Below are positions 46,217 through 55,009 of a stretch of DNA of 64,000 nt, one piece after another. The notes beneath the pieces are model-generated. The model had not been told where the DNA came from. It did not search any database and saw only the letters and a program-made list of their open reading frames with translations. Within the stretch, counting starts at the first letter, position 1. Each line of letters begins with the position of its first letter. Source of the DNA: Saprospiraceae bacterium (GTDB taxonomy: Bacteria; Bacteroidota; Bacteroidia; Chitinophagales; Saprospiraceae); contig JADKDE010000001.1 in assembly GCA_016718505.1 (NCBI GenBank), positions 372,001 to 436,000 of the forward strand. Reading direction: 5' to 3'. A program made the position numbers and the translations under genes.

Positions 46217-46981
46217 ATGATGGTTGTACGGGAAGAAGCGAATTTCAAATATATAGAAACTAACCCTGAAAGTAAAGAGGTTCTTTTGTTGTTACATGGG
46301 CTTTTTGGTGCTTTAAGTAATTTTCAAGGTATCATAAATCATTTTGGGACTAAGTACAATGTTATTGTTCCCATTATTCCTATCACAGAATTGCCTTTGC
46401 TCAGTGCTACTTTGGGTGGGATTTTAGAGCATGTAGAAAAGTTCTTAAAGTTTAAGAAAATCCAAAAAGTCAATGTTTTGGGTAATAGCCTTGGAGGGCA
46501 TATTTCGCTTTTATATACATTAAAGAATAGAGACACGGTTAATAGCTTGATTCTTACGGGTTCATCAGGTTTGTTTGAAGAGGCTATGGGTAGTTCTTAT
46601 CCTAAAAGAGGAACCTTTGAGTATATTAAGAATAAAACGGCTGATACTTTTTATGATCCAGCTGTAGCAACTGATGAATTGGTGGATGAAGTTTTTAGAA
46701 CAGTAAATGATCGTAGCAAAGTATTAAGGATATTATCTACTGCTAAATCTGCAATTCGACACAATATTGGGGATAAGCTTAGTTCTATCAAGTGTCCCAC
46801 ATTGTTAATTTGGGGAAATCAAGATAAAGTTACCCCACCTTTTGTAGCTCATAAATTCCACGAGCTTATTGAAAATAGTGAGTTGCACTTCCTGGATAAG
46901 TGTGGTCACGCACCGATGATGGAACTTCCCGATGAATTTAATATCATATTAGAGGAATTTTTGAATAAGCACATCATATAG
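46217..46981 (+). CDS. Alpha/beta hydrolase
   Basis: 254 aa (start at 46217 or the next ATG, 46220). Has LLLLHGLFGALSNFQGI (oxyanion loop), nucleophile Ser in VNVLGNSLGGHISLLY, Asp in LLIWGNQDKVTPPFV and His in DKCGHAPMMELPDEF, so the triad is complete. No signal peptide. The substrate is not indicated. Its stop codon overlaps a parS-like site, and the thrC gene converges 17 bases away. Confidence 0.85.
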   Translation: MMVVREEANFKYIETNPESKEVLLLLHGLFGALSNFQGIINHFGTKYNVIVPIIPITELPLLSATLGGILEHVEKFLKFKKIQKVNVLGNSLGGHISLLYTLKNRDTVNSLILTGSSGLFEEAMGSSYPKRGTFEYIKNKTADTFYDPAVATDELVDEVFRTVNDRSKVLRILSTAKSAIRHNIGDKLSSIKCPTLLIWGNQDKVTPPFVAHKFHELIENSELHFLDKCGHAPMMELPDEFNIILEEFLNKHII

Positions 46982-46995
46982 TTTCACGTGAAACA
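46980..46995. promoter_or_regulatory. parS-like ParB-binding site
   Basis: AGTTTCACGTGAAACA differs from the classic chromosomal parS palindrome TGTTTCACGTGAAACA only at the first base. It lies exactly between two convergent genes. Finding two such sites within 360 bases makes chance unlikely. Confidence 0.85.
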
Positions 46996-46998
46996 TTC

Positions 46999-48303
46999 CT
47001 ATTGGGTGTTTATCAGATATTCTTTAAAGGATTCAAAGTCGGCTGATAGCTCGATATAAACTTCCTTCAATTCATTTAGTTTTTGTAACTCAGTGGGAAT
47101 TGGTATTTTGAATGGTACCTTTCTCTCTAATTCTTCGTAGAACTTTGCAGGATGTGCAGTTTCTAAAAATACACCTACAATATTTTTATTGAATTTTATG
47201 TACGATTTAAGGGAGCTGTAACCAATGGCACCATGTGGATCTAGTATATAATTATTGTCTTTGTAGCATTTTGTAATTGCTGATATTGTTTGTGCATCAG
47301 ATAAAACATATGGATTAATTTCCTTAACAATGTTGTTCCACGTGGAACCATACAAGCCCAAGATTCTATAGAAATTACTTGGCGCACCAACATCCATAGC
47401 ATTTGACAAGGTTATAACCGATTCTTTAAATGTTTCATTTTCAGAAATCAAATAGTTTGAAAAAAAATCGTTCGCATTATTTGCACTTATAAATTTATCA
47501 ATTTTCAGCCCCATTTTTTTTGCATAAAGACCAGCAGTCAAATTGCCCAAGTTGCCCGAAGGTACACTAAAATATAGGGATGTGTTTTTATCTAAATTTA
47601 ATTGTTTGACCGCCTCAAAATAATAAAAAGATTGGGGAATTAATCTTGAAATATTGATGGAATTCGCAGAACTTAAAGAACAAACCTTGTTAATATCGCT
47701 ATCTAGAAATGCCAATTTTACCAGTCTTTGACAGTCATCAAAGCTACCATCAACCTCTATGGCTTGGATATTATTGCCAAAAGTTGTTAATTGTTTCTTT
47801 TGATAATGACTGACACGACCTTTTGGATATAGGATAACAACTTCTATACCAGATAATCCAAAAAATCCAGAGGCAACGGCACCTCCTGTATCTCCCGAAG
47901 TAGCTACCAAAATTCTAAGTTTTTTATTTTTGTTTTTATTGAAATGGTGCATAATTCTTGCCATAAAGCGAGCACCGAAATCTTTAAAAGCCAATGTCGG
48001 CCCGTGATATAATTCCAAACTATGGATATTATCTTCGACTGTGACTAAAGGTGCTGGAAATGAAAGTACTTCGTTAATTATTTTATTCAGTACCGAAGTT
48101 TCAATTTCATTGCCAACAAAATGTTTGCCTATTTCCGTACCTATTTCTTGAAATGAATATCGAGAAAGCTGGCTTAGAAAATCAGCATCTAGTTGTGGTA
48201 AATATTCAGGTACAAATAAACCATTATCCTGTGGTAAACCTTTCAAAACGGCATCTTCAAAAGAAAATGGTACAGTCTTATTTTTGGTGCTAAAATACTT
48301 CAT
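46999..48303 (-). CDS. thrC: Threonine synthase
   Basis: PLP enzyme that converts O-phosphohomoserine to threonine. 434 aa. The PLP Lys is in LELYHGPTLAFKDFGARFMA. The phosphate-binding loop is in VATSGDTGGAVASGFFG, and the SSANSINISRLIPQSFYYFE and FSVPSGNLGNLTAGLYAKK blocks follow. The opening YFSTKNKTVPFSFEDAVLKG is typical. It is the last gene of the thrA-thrB-thrC unit. A parS-like palindrome lies inside its coding sequence at 47334-47349. Confidence 0.95.
   Translation of the reverse strand: MKYFSTKNKTVPFSFEDAVLKGLPQDNGLFVPEYLPQLDADFLSQLSRYSFQEIGTEIGKHFVGNEIETSVLNKIINEVLSFPAPLVTVEDNIHSLELYHGPTLAFKDFGARFMARIMHHFNKNKNKKLRILVATSGDTGGAVASGFFGLSGIEVVILYPKGRVSHYQKKQLTTFGNNIQAIEVDGSFDDCQRLVKLAFLDSDINKVCSLSSANSINISRLIPQSFYYFEAVKQLNLDKNTSLYFSVPSGNLGNLTAGLYAKKMGLKIDKFISANNANDFFSNYLISENETFKESVITLSNAMDVGAPSNFYRILGLYGSTWNNIVKEINPYVLSDAQTISAITKCYKDNNYILDPHGAIGYSSLKSYIKFNKNIVGVFLETAHPAKFYEELERKVPFKIPIPTELQKLNELKEVYIELSADFESFKEYLINTQ
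47334..47349. promoter_or_regulatory. Second parS-like site, inside thrC
   Basis: TGTTCCACGTGGAACC matches the variant parS TGTTCCACGTGGAACA at 15 of 16 bases. Location inside a coding sequence is common for parS. Confidence 0.8.
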
Positions 48304-48323
48304 AATAATACTTAAGATGATCG

Positions 48324-49250
48324 CTATAATAATATTGCCCCTTCATTATTGATAGGACTTATATAAGAAGTTGTTTGAATTTTATTTTTTGAAAATATTT
48401 CAACCATTGCATTGCAGATTCTCTCTGCTGTAAATGTATTTTGAGCTATGGCAAACATTGAAGGACCTGCACCACTTATACTACAACCAAGAGCACCAGA
48501 ATCGATGGCACTTTTTTTAACATCCTCAAAGAAAGGGATTAATTTAGATCGTTGAGGCTCAATAATAATATCCTTGAGGCCACGTCCTATACACTCGAAG
48601 TCCCCCTTCATCAGACCAGTAATGAACAAGCCCAAATTGGCACTTTGTTCGACATGAGACTTAAGGCTTATTTCAGATTTTAATATAGCTCTTGCTTCTG
48701 ATGTCAATATTTCAATTTGCGGATGAATAACTACTAAGGTAAGCCCCTCAGGAGAATAAAGCCTCTGATAATACAAACTATTGTACTCGAATAGTAGGAT
48801 ACCACCCAATAAACTAGGACCCACATTGTCTGCGTGAAAAGCACCAGACGCCAATTTTTCGCCTTCCATAGCAAATGGCAATAATTCTGGTTTTGATAGC
48901 GGACGCTTGAAATATTCATTGATGGCAAACGCTCCCGCTACTGCGCTAGCCGCACTCGAACCAAGACCACTGCTGAAGGGCATTTTTTTATAAATTTCAA
49001 AAGAAATAGGTTCCTCCTCTTTACCTAAATATTTCATAAGTGCTAAAGCAGATTTACCTGCTGTATTCTTTTCTACTTCCTTGCTAAGTCGTCCATGATC
49101 ACCAAATATTTTGTCAATAGTCAATCCAGGAGCGGCTCCTTTTTTAACGACTATTTCATCTCCAGGATTATTAATTGCTGCTCCCATTATGTCAAAACCA
49201 ACACCAATGTTTCCAATGGAGGCTGGTGCAAAAACTTTAATTCCACTCAT
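48324..49250 (-). CDS. thrB: Homoserine kinase
   Basis: GHMP kinase that phosphorylates homoserine. 308 aa. The N-terminal VFAPASIGNIGVGFDIMGAA is the GHMP opening, the ATP loop is MPFSSGLGSSAASAVAGAFA, and the C-terminal motif is GCSISGAGPSMFAIA. It lies between thrA (5-base gap) and thrC (20-base gap) in one minus-strand operon. Confidence 0.95.
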   Translation of the reverse strand: MSGIKVFAPASIGNIGVGFDIMGAAINNPGDEIVVKKGAAPGLTIDKIFGDHGRLSKEVEKNTAGKSALALMKYLGKEEEPISFEIYKKMPFSSGLGSSAASAVAGAFAINEYFKRPLSKPELLPFAMEGEKLASGAFHADNVGPSLLGGILLFEYNSLYYQRLYSPEGLTLVVIHPQIEILTSEARAILKSEISLKSHVEQSANLGLFITGLMKGDFECIGRGLKDIIIEPQRSKLIPFFEDVKKSAIDSGALGCSISGAGPSMFAIAQNTFTAERICNAMVEIFSKNKIQTTSYISPINNEGAILL

Positions 49251-49255
49251 AATTA

Positions 49256-51715
49256 TTACATTGAAAATTGAATAAGCTCGGCAAAAATACCAGCAGCTGT
49301 AACCTCTGCTCCTGCTCCAGGCCCTTGTATCACCAGCGGACGATTTACATATCTTTTAGAGTAAATGACCAACATATTATCGCTTCCATTCAGAAAATAT
49401 AGAGGATCAGAAGAATCTACAGCCTTTAATTCTATCGTTGATTGATTGTTCTCTATGGTTCCGACCAATCTAAGTTTTTTATTTTCAAGCTCGGCTTTAG
49501 TCACTAATTCCTTAAAATAATCATTGTTAATCTCAAGTGATTCTAAAAAATCAGGAACGGTATCGGCCTGTAAACACTGTTTAGGTAAAAAGGATTCGAA
49601 GACAACATCATTCAATTCTTGATCTAATCCACATTCACGAGCTAAGATTAACATTTTTCTTCGAAAGTCTAAACCAAATAAATCAATTCTAGGGTCTGGC
49701 TCGAGAAAGCCCAACTCACCAGCTGTTTTAACCAAGGATGAAAATGATTTACTACTATCAAAATTGTTGAATATAAAAGATAAAGAACCGCTAAATACCC
49801 CATTAATCTTAGTAATTTCATCTCCACTAGAAAGTAAATTTCTAATAGTACTAATTACTGGAAGGCCTGCACCGACATTCGTTTCGTAACCGAAATTGGT
49901 GTTTTTCTTTTTTGCCAATCTCCGCAATGTCTTATATTCTTTAATATCTTGCGTTATTCCATTCTTGTTGGGTGTAATAATGGAAATATTATGCTCGAGT
50001 ATTTTTTCATAAAAGGATATGTAATCGGATCCAGAAGTATTATCTATGAAAATAGTATTAGGTAAATTATATTGGAACATTAAATCGATGAAATATTCGG
50101 GGTTAGCATGTATCGAAGAGTCATCTAATAGATCACGCCAGTGATTATAATTAACGCCCTCATAATCTTGGTTGAAAACGATGGTCTTCGAATTGCTGAT
50201 GCCCATCAATTTTAAGTCCAAGAAATTGTTCTGTCGGATATGTTCGTATTGTTCCTTTATTTGGTTTAATAAGGCACTCCCAATGAGTCCAACTCCAGCT
50301 ATGAAGATATGAACATTTCTAGTTTCACTAATGAAGAAAGCGTTATGGATAGCATTCAAAGCCTTAGATTCATCGTAGTTATTGATGACCACAGAAATAT
50401 TGAGTTCAGAACTGCCTTGGGCTATGGCAACAATATTGATACCATTTTTACCAAGGCTTTGCATCATTTTGCCTGCAATGCCCGTGGAGTAGCGCATACT
50501 TTCACCAACAATCGCCACGATAGAAAGATTTTTCTCTACTTTGATAGGAAGGATTATGTTCTGCTTAATTTCCGTTAAAAATTCAAAGTTTATTGCTTCT
50601 ATGGCACCCTTTTCATCATTTGGATTTATGGCGAAACTGATCGAATGTTCAGAGGATACTTGAGTAATTAGGATGACGTTGATCTTATGGCGCGCTAATG
50701 ACATAAATAGCCTTCCTGCAATTCCCGGAACTCCAAACATTCCACTTCCCTCCAAGGTAAGCAAAGTGGTATTAGAGATTGAACTTATACCTTTAATCAA
50801 CCGATTGTCATCAATATATTCATTGCTGATTTTTGTACCAGGAAATGTCGCATTGAAAGTATTTTTTATAAATACTGGAATATTCTTTAGTGTAGCGGGT
50901 ATAATAGTAGGTGGGTAAATGACTTTAGCCCCGAAATGTGACATTTCAAATGCTTCGGCATACGTCATTGTGTCGATACACATTGCTTTTTTTACCTTGC
51001 GAGGATCTGCTGTAAGTACACCATCTACATCGGTCCAAATTTCTATACTTTCAGCATCCAAAGCAGCTCCTAATATGGCAGCCGTATAGTCCGAACCCCC
51101 ACGTCCAAGAGTTGTTGTTTCATTTTTATTAGTGGCCCCAATAAAACCTGTTACGATAGGTATTCTGTGTTTTATTTTAAAATATGAATTAATTTTTTCA
51201 TTCGTAGATTCAAAATCGACCAAAGCATTACCGAAAGAATCATTGGTACAAATAAATTGCCTTGCATCGCAATATTCAACAGGAATATTTTTTGATTCGA
51301 AATAAATAGCCAAAATAAAATTGCTGATGATTTCTCCATGAGCAGCGATATAATCGAGACTTTTAGGAGTATGTTCTTGAAGGGCATAAATGCCATCAAT
51401 CATCTGTACAATACCTTGATAGCAATGATTAAAGTGTTCTATCGCCTTGCTCTTATGTGTGGACTCTTCTGGAAATAAACCATTAATAAGATCTACGGAC
51501 TTTGAAACAAGATGTGAAAGACAATTTTTATATTCGGGATTGTTGGCAGCAGAAAAAGAAGCAGCTTGTAAAAGTAAATCTGTGGTTCCACTAAATGCCG
51601 AGCAGACCAAGGCAATTTCTTTCTTTTCACTAATATATTGGAGAAGGATGTTTTCGATGGTGTGGATGCCTGATACCGATCCAACAGACGTTCCTCCGAA
51701 TTTTAGTATGATCAT
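49256..51715 (-). CDS. thrA: Bifunctional aspartokinase/homoserine dehydrogenase
   Basis: Catalyses the first and third steps of threonine and methionine synthesis. 819 aa. The aspartokinase domain (about 1-290) opens with IILKFGGTSVGSVSGI and has TTLGRGGSDYTAAILGAAL. Tandem ACT domains (about 305-455) probably mediate feedback inhibition. The homoserine dehydrogenase domain (about 460-819) has the dinucleotide loop FIAGVGLIGSALLNQI, the catalytic region NGVFSGSLSFIFNNF and DPRIDLFGLDFRRKMLILAR. First gene of thrABC. A TATTTTTG element lies just upstream (51732-51739 on the minus strand). No leader-peptide attenuator was evident. Confidence 0.95.
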   Translation of the reverse strand: MIILKFGGTSVGSVSGIHTIENILLQYISEKKEIALVCSAFSGTTDLLLQAASFSAANNPEYKNCLSHLVSKSVDLINGLFPEESTHKSKAIEHFNHCYQGIVQMIDGIYALQEHTPKSLDYIAAHGEIISNFILAIYFESKNIPVEYCDARQFICTNDSFGNALVDFESTNEKINSYFKIKHRIPIVTGFIGATNKNETTTLGRGGSDYTAAILGAALDAESIEIWTDVDGVLTADPRKVKKAMCIDTMTYAEAFEMSHFGAKVIYPPTIIPATLKNIPVFIKNTFNATFPGTKISNEYIDDNRLIKGISSISNTTLLTLEGSGMFGVPGIAGRLFMSLARHKINVILITQVSSEHSISFAINPNDEKGAIEAINFEFLTEIKQNIILPIKVEKNLSIVAIVGESMRYSTGIAGKMMQSLGKNGINIVAIAQGSSELNISVVINNYDESKALNAIHNAFFISETRNVHIFIAGVGLIGSALLNQIKEQYEHIRQNNFLDLKLMGISNSKTIVFNQDYEGVNYNHWRDLLDDSSIHANPEYFIDLMFQYNLPNTIFIDNTSGSDYISFYEKILEHNISIITPNKNGITQDIKEYKTLRRLAKKKNTNFGYETNVGAGLPVISTIRNLLSSGDEITKINGVFSGSLSFIFNNFDSSKSFSSLVKTAGELGFLEPDPRIDLFGLDFRRKMLILARECGLDQELNDVVFESFLPKQCLQADTVPDFLESLEINNDYFKELVTKAELENKKLRLVGTIENNQSTIELKAVDSSDPLYFLNGSDNMLVIYSKRYVNRPLVIQGPGAGAEVTAAGIFAELIQFSM

Positions 51716-51795
51716 TAAAAATAATTTTTCGCAAAAATATCACTTTAAACAATAATTTAATATATAATTGTGTGATAAATAAAAAATTATATCAA

Positions 51796-52559
51796 TTAAT
51801 GTAAAACTATAGTAACACGTCCTTCGCTTTTGAAGGCTATTTGTTCATTTTTGGAAGTATAAGTTTTGGTAAAATCAATCATTGCATCCCTGATTAAGAC
51901 GCTGGATTCCCATTTAGGAGCATTGGCGATAAACTCACAGCCATCTCCTCCAGAGGCAACATAGTCATTCATAGCAACCGCATAAGTTTTATCTTCAAGG
52001 GGTTTGCCATTTATTGTAATTTCTGTAGCTTTATTATTAACAATAAAGTACTTAACTCCTTTAGATACAGGCCAACCCCCTTCTGTGCCATATAATCAAA
52101 TAGCTGAATTACTTGATTTTTATCTAATAAAACGACTGTAAGAAAATTATCAAAAGGCAAAAGTTCAAATATTTTTCCTACGGTAATAGTACCTTTTGGA
52201 AAACTTGGTAAACGAATACCGCCTTGATTGCATAGCCCAAAATCAACGGGTTTATTATAATATTTCTGTCCTTGGACCTGGGTCATATCTGCAATCCAAT
52301 TTCCGAGACCCCCTTCAGGCGAAGCCTTTACCATTTCAAAAGAAGCAACACCAATGATTTCATTCATTTCCTTCTCTAGCTTATTGCGGTATGGCTCTAT
52401 GGTTTTGTTGAATACTATAGATGTTTCAGAAGAGTCTTGTGCTGAAACACGATAATCTATGTAACGAGTTTGCTGTGCTTTGTAATGTTTATTGCAAGAG
52501 ATAAAACCCCAAAGTACAAAAGCGAAACTTAACAGAAATATAGAGCGCAAAGATTTCAT
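51796..52559 (-). CDS. 5'-nucleotidase C-terminal domain lipoprotein, frameshifted
   Basis: Lipoprotein (lipobox WGFISC, C22) that carries only the C-terminal substrate-binding domain of UshA-type 5'-nucleotidases, with ASPEGGLGNWIADMTQVQG and FGLCNQGGIRLPSFPKG. The frame is lost at a run of five C (52076-52080, five G on the coding strand). A sixth would read QKGGWPVSKGVKYFIVNN and continue to AVAMNDYVASGGDGCEF, stopping at 51796. About 254 aa joined. In related genomes it is usually paired with a metallophosphatase gene, and none is seen here. Confidence 0.8.
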
Positions 52560-52571
52560 AATATAACCAGT

Positions 52572-53078
52572 TTATAGAAATAATTGGATTTCGTGACGAA
52601 TGGCATTAAGAGCAATATCGATATAATGCTTATCGTCAATGGCAAAAAGTGCTTCTTTCAGTGCAGGTTCGTCTTTGGCAGTTGTCAAAGTTATGTCCAT
52701 TTGGTGTTGTTCTTTAGCGCTAATAATGATTTTCCACAAAGCATCAGAAACATAAATTTGTTGTGATAAATTATGATCAAACTCTTGTTGAATAGCCAAT
52801 GCCATCGTTTTTTGAAGTCCATCTAATTCTCGATTAGGAGTAGCTAATCTGAACCATAAATTTTTAATTTTAAATCGCTCCAGCATCAAAGCCAATCTTT
52901 CATATGCTTGCAATTTCATAGGAAGCGTTGTCTGCTTTTGCATGATGGACAATTCAGCTAATTTATCTTGTCTGTTGTTATCAAAATATAATTTTATAAT
53001 AAACAAAAGTCCCCCTACTGTAAATATCGAAGGAACTATGATTAGCAACAAATCACGCCACCAAATAGTATTTTCCAT
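52572..53078 (-). CDS. Membrane-anchored hypothetical protein
   Basis: 168 aa. One N-terminal transmembrane helix (about 10-28, LLLIIVPSIFTVGGLLFII), then a charged soluble part, mostly helical, with LPMKLQAYERLALMLERFK and VSDALWKIIISAKEQHQM. It looks like a conserved Bacteroidota protein with no known function, but I cannot name the family with certainty. It sits 6 bases downstream of the 3-hydroxyanthranilate dioxygenase gene in the same orientation. Confidence 0.65.
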   Translation of the reverse strand: MENTIWWRDLLLIIVPSIFTVGGLLFIIKLYFDNNRQDKLAELSIMQKQTTLPMKLQAYERLALMLERFKIKNLWFRLATPNRELDGLQKTMALAIQQEFDHNLSQQIYVSDALWKIIISAKEQHQMDITLTTAKDEPALKEALFAIDDKHYIDIALNAIRHEIQLFL

Positions 53079-53084
53079 AATAAT

Positions 53085-53600
53085 TTATAATTCAAGTTTA
53101 TGTCCACAATTCTTACACACACGAGCTGATGAATCTGCTTTAAATTCTTCAATAGCAGCTTTAATCTGAGTACCGATGTCCTTGAGTTGGAAACCAGCTT
53201 GATGTATTTTTTCGTGACAATTATCACAAAACCATAATAATTTATCAACCTCACCCTCTTTTCTATACCGTTCAATAACCAAGCCGATGGTACCCTCTGG
53301 TCTTTGCGGCGAATGTGGAACTCTTGCAGGCAAAAGAAACATTTCACCCTCTTTGATGTCTATCGTTTCAGGTTTACCATCAAAGTTTATGATTTTTACT
53401 TGTATATCACCCTCTAATTGATAAAATAATTCTTCTCCATCTTCGAAATGAAAATCTTTTCTACCATTTGGTCCAGCAACAACCATTACAATAAAATCTT
53501 CATTTCCAATATAAACCTGTTTATTGCCAACAGGTGGTTTTAAAAATTCTCTATTTTCAGCAATCCACTGTTGAAATGGAAAGGGTTTTAAAATTTCCAT
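53085..53600 (-). CDS. nbaC: 3-hydroxyanthranilate 3,4-dioxygenase
   Basis: Opens the ring of 3-hydroxyanthranilate in the kynurenine pathway of tryptophan degradation. 171 aa cupin. The Fe ligands lie in KDFHFEDGEELFYQLEGD (His, Glu) and FLLPARVPHSPQRPEGT (His). The C-terminal metal site uses CDNCHE and CKNCGHKL, typical of the bacterial form. It is divergent from glutaryl-CoA dehydrogenase, a later step of the same route. Confidence 0.94.
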   Translation of the reverse strand: MEILKPFPFQQWIAENREFLKPPVGNKQVYIGNEDFIVMVVAGPNGRKDFHFEDGEELFYQLEGDIQVKIINFDGKPETIDIKEGEMFLLPARVPHSPQRPEGTIGLVIERYRKEGEVDKLLWFCDNCHEKIHQAGFQLKDIGTQIKAAIEEFKADSSARVCKNCGHKLEL

Positions 53601-53728
53601 AGCTACATTTATTTATTTTTATCTAGGACAAAATTAAACGATAAATATTAAAAAAAGACCTAATCGAAAGTAATTCTATTTTCTCAAATAAAAATCGGTA
53701 GGCTATCCCAAGATTAATTAAACTATCA

Positions 53729-53736
53729 TACCTTTG
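53729..53736 (+). promoter_or_regulatory. -7 promoter element for the acyl-CoA dehydrogenase
   Basis: TACCTTTG fits TAnnTTTG, 29 bases before the ATG at 53766. No clear -33 TTG. Confidence 0.45.
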
Positions 53737-53765
53737 TATCTTCACATAAAAGCGATTTAAAAACG

Positions 53766-54953
53766 ATGAGTAGCGTAAAAACTGATCAATATCAACACCA
53801 CGATTATTACCGTATAGATGATTTACTTTCTGAAGATCACAAATTGGCTCGTGATGCGGTAAGAAACTGGGTAAAAAAAGAAGTTAGCCCAATTATTGAA
53901 GACTATTCCAATAGAGCTGAATGTCCCTACCACTTGTTCAAAGGATTAGCAGAAATTGGAGCATTTGGACCAAGTATCCCAGCTGAATATGGCGGCGGAG
54001 GCATGGATGAAATGGCTTATGGTATCATCATGACGGAATTGGAAAGAGGTGATAGTGGAATAAGGTCTATGGCATCTGTACAAGGGTCATTGGTCATGTA
54101 TCCTATATATAAATTTGGTAGCGAAGAGCAAAAGCGCAAGTATTTACCAAAACTCGGTTCAGGAGAATATATTGGTTGCTTTGGACTTACAGAGCCAGAT
54201 CACGGTTCGAACCCAGCGGGGATGATAACCAATATCAAAGAAGATGGGGATTATTATATATTGAATGGTGCAAAAATGTGGATAACCAATAGTCCTGTTG
54301 CAGATATAGCAGTAGTTTGGGCTAAGGATGAACAAGGGATCATTCGAGGACTGATAGTTGAAAAAGGAATGCCGGGTTTTACCGCACCAGAAATACACGG
54401 AAAATGGTCTCTTCGGGCGTCGATCACCGGTGAACTTGTTTTCCAAGATGTAAGGGTACCTAAATCCAATGTATTACCCAATGTACAAGGACTCAAAGGA
54501 CCACTTTCTTGTTTATCTAAGGCTAGATATGGTATAGCTTGGGGGGCGATAGGTGCCGCTTTGGACTGTTATGACTCTGCATTAAGATACTCAAAAGAAA
54601 GAATCCAATTCGGGAAGCCATTGGGGCAGTTTCAGCTTACTCAAAAGAAGTTAGCCGAAATGATCACCGAGATAACCAAAGCACAACTTTTGGCTTGGAG
54701 ATTGGGTTCACTCGCTAATCAAGGTTTGGCTACTCCAGCTCAGATATCAATGGCAAAAAGAAATAATGTAGCCATGGCATTGGAAGTAGCAAGAGAAGCA
54801 AGACAAATACATGGTGGTATGGGAATTACAAATGAGTATCCTATTATGAGGCATATGATGAATTTAGAAACAGTATTGACTTATGAAGGAACCCATGATA
54901 TACATTTGCTAATCACGGGCATGGACGTAACAGGGCTTAACGCTTTTTCTTGA
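53766..54953 (+). CDS. gcdH: Acyl-CoA dehydrogenase, probable glutaryl-CoA dehydrogenase
   Basis: FAD enzyme that converts glutaryl-CoA to crotonyl-CoA in lysine and tryptophan degradation. 395 aa. Subfamily-like segments are GIRSMASVQGSLVMYPIYKF, YIGCFGLTEPDHGSNPAGM and the C-terminal HGGMGITNEYPIMRHMMNLE. The likely catalytic Glu is in LETVLTYEGTHDIHLL. It is transcribed from a divergent region shared with 3-hydroxyanthranilate dioxygenase. Substrate inferred from subfamily and context. Confidence 0.9.
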   Translation: MSSVKTDQYQHHDYYRIDDLLSEDHKLARDAVRNWVKKEVSPIIEDYSNRAECPYHLFKGLAEIGAFGPSIPAEYGGGGMDEMAYGIIMTELERGDSGIRSMASVQGSLVMYPIYKFGSEEQKRKYLPKLGSGEYIGCFGLTEPDHGSNPAGMITNIKEDGDYYILNGAKMWITNSPVADIAVVWAKDEQGIIRGLIVEKGMPGFTAPEIHGKWSLRASITGELVFQDVRVPKSNVLPNVQGLKGPLSCLSKARYGIAWGAIGAALDCYDSALRYSKERIQFGKPLGQFQLTQKKLAEMITEITKAQLLAWRLGSLANQGLATPAQISMAKRNNVAMALEVAREARQIHGGMGITNEYPIMRHMMNLETVLTYEGTHDIHLLITGMDVTGLNAFS

Positions 54954-55009
54954 TTTTAATAACATTTTGTATGGAAAAGCGTTTTTATAGTTAATATAAT
55001 TTCTTCAGT

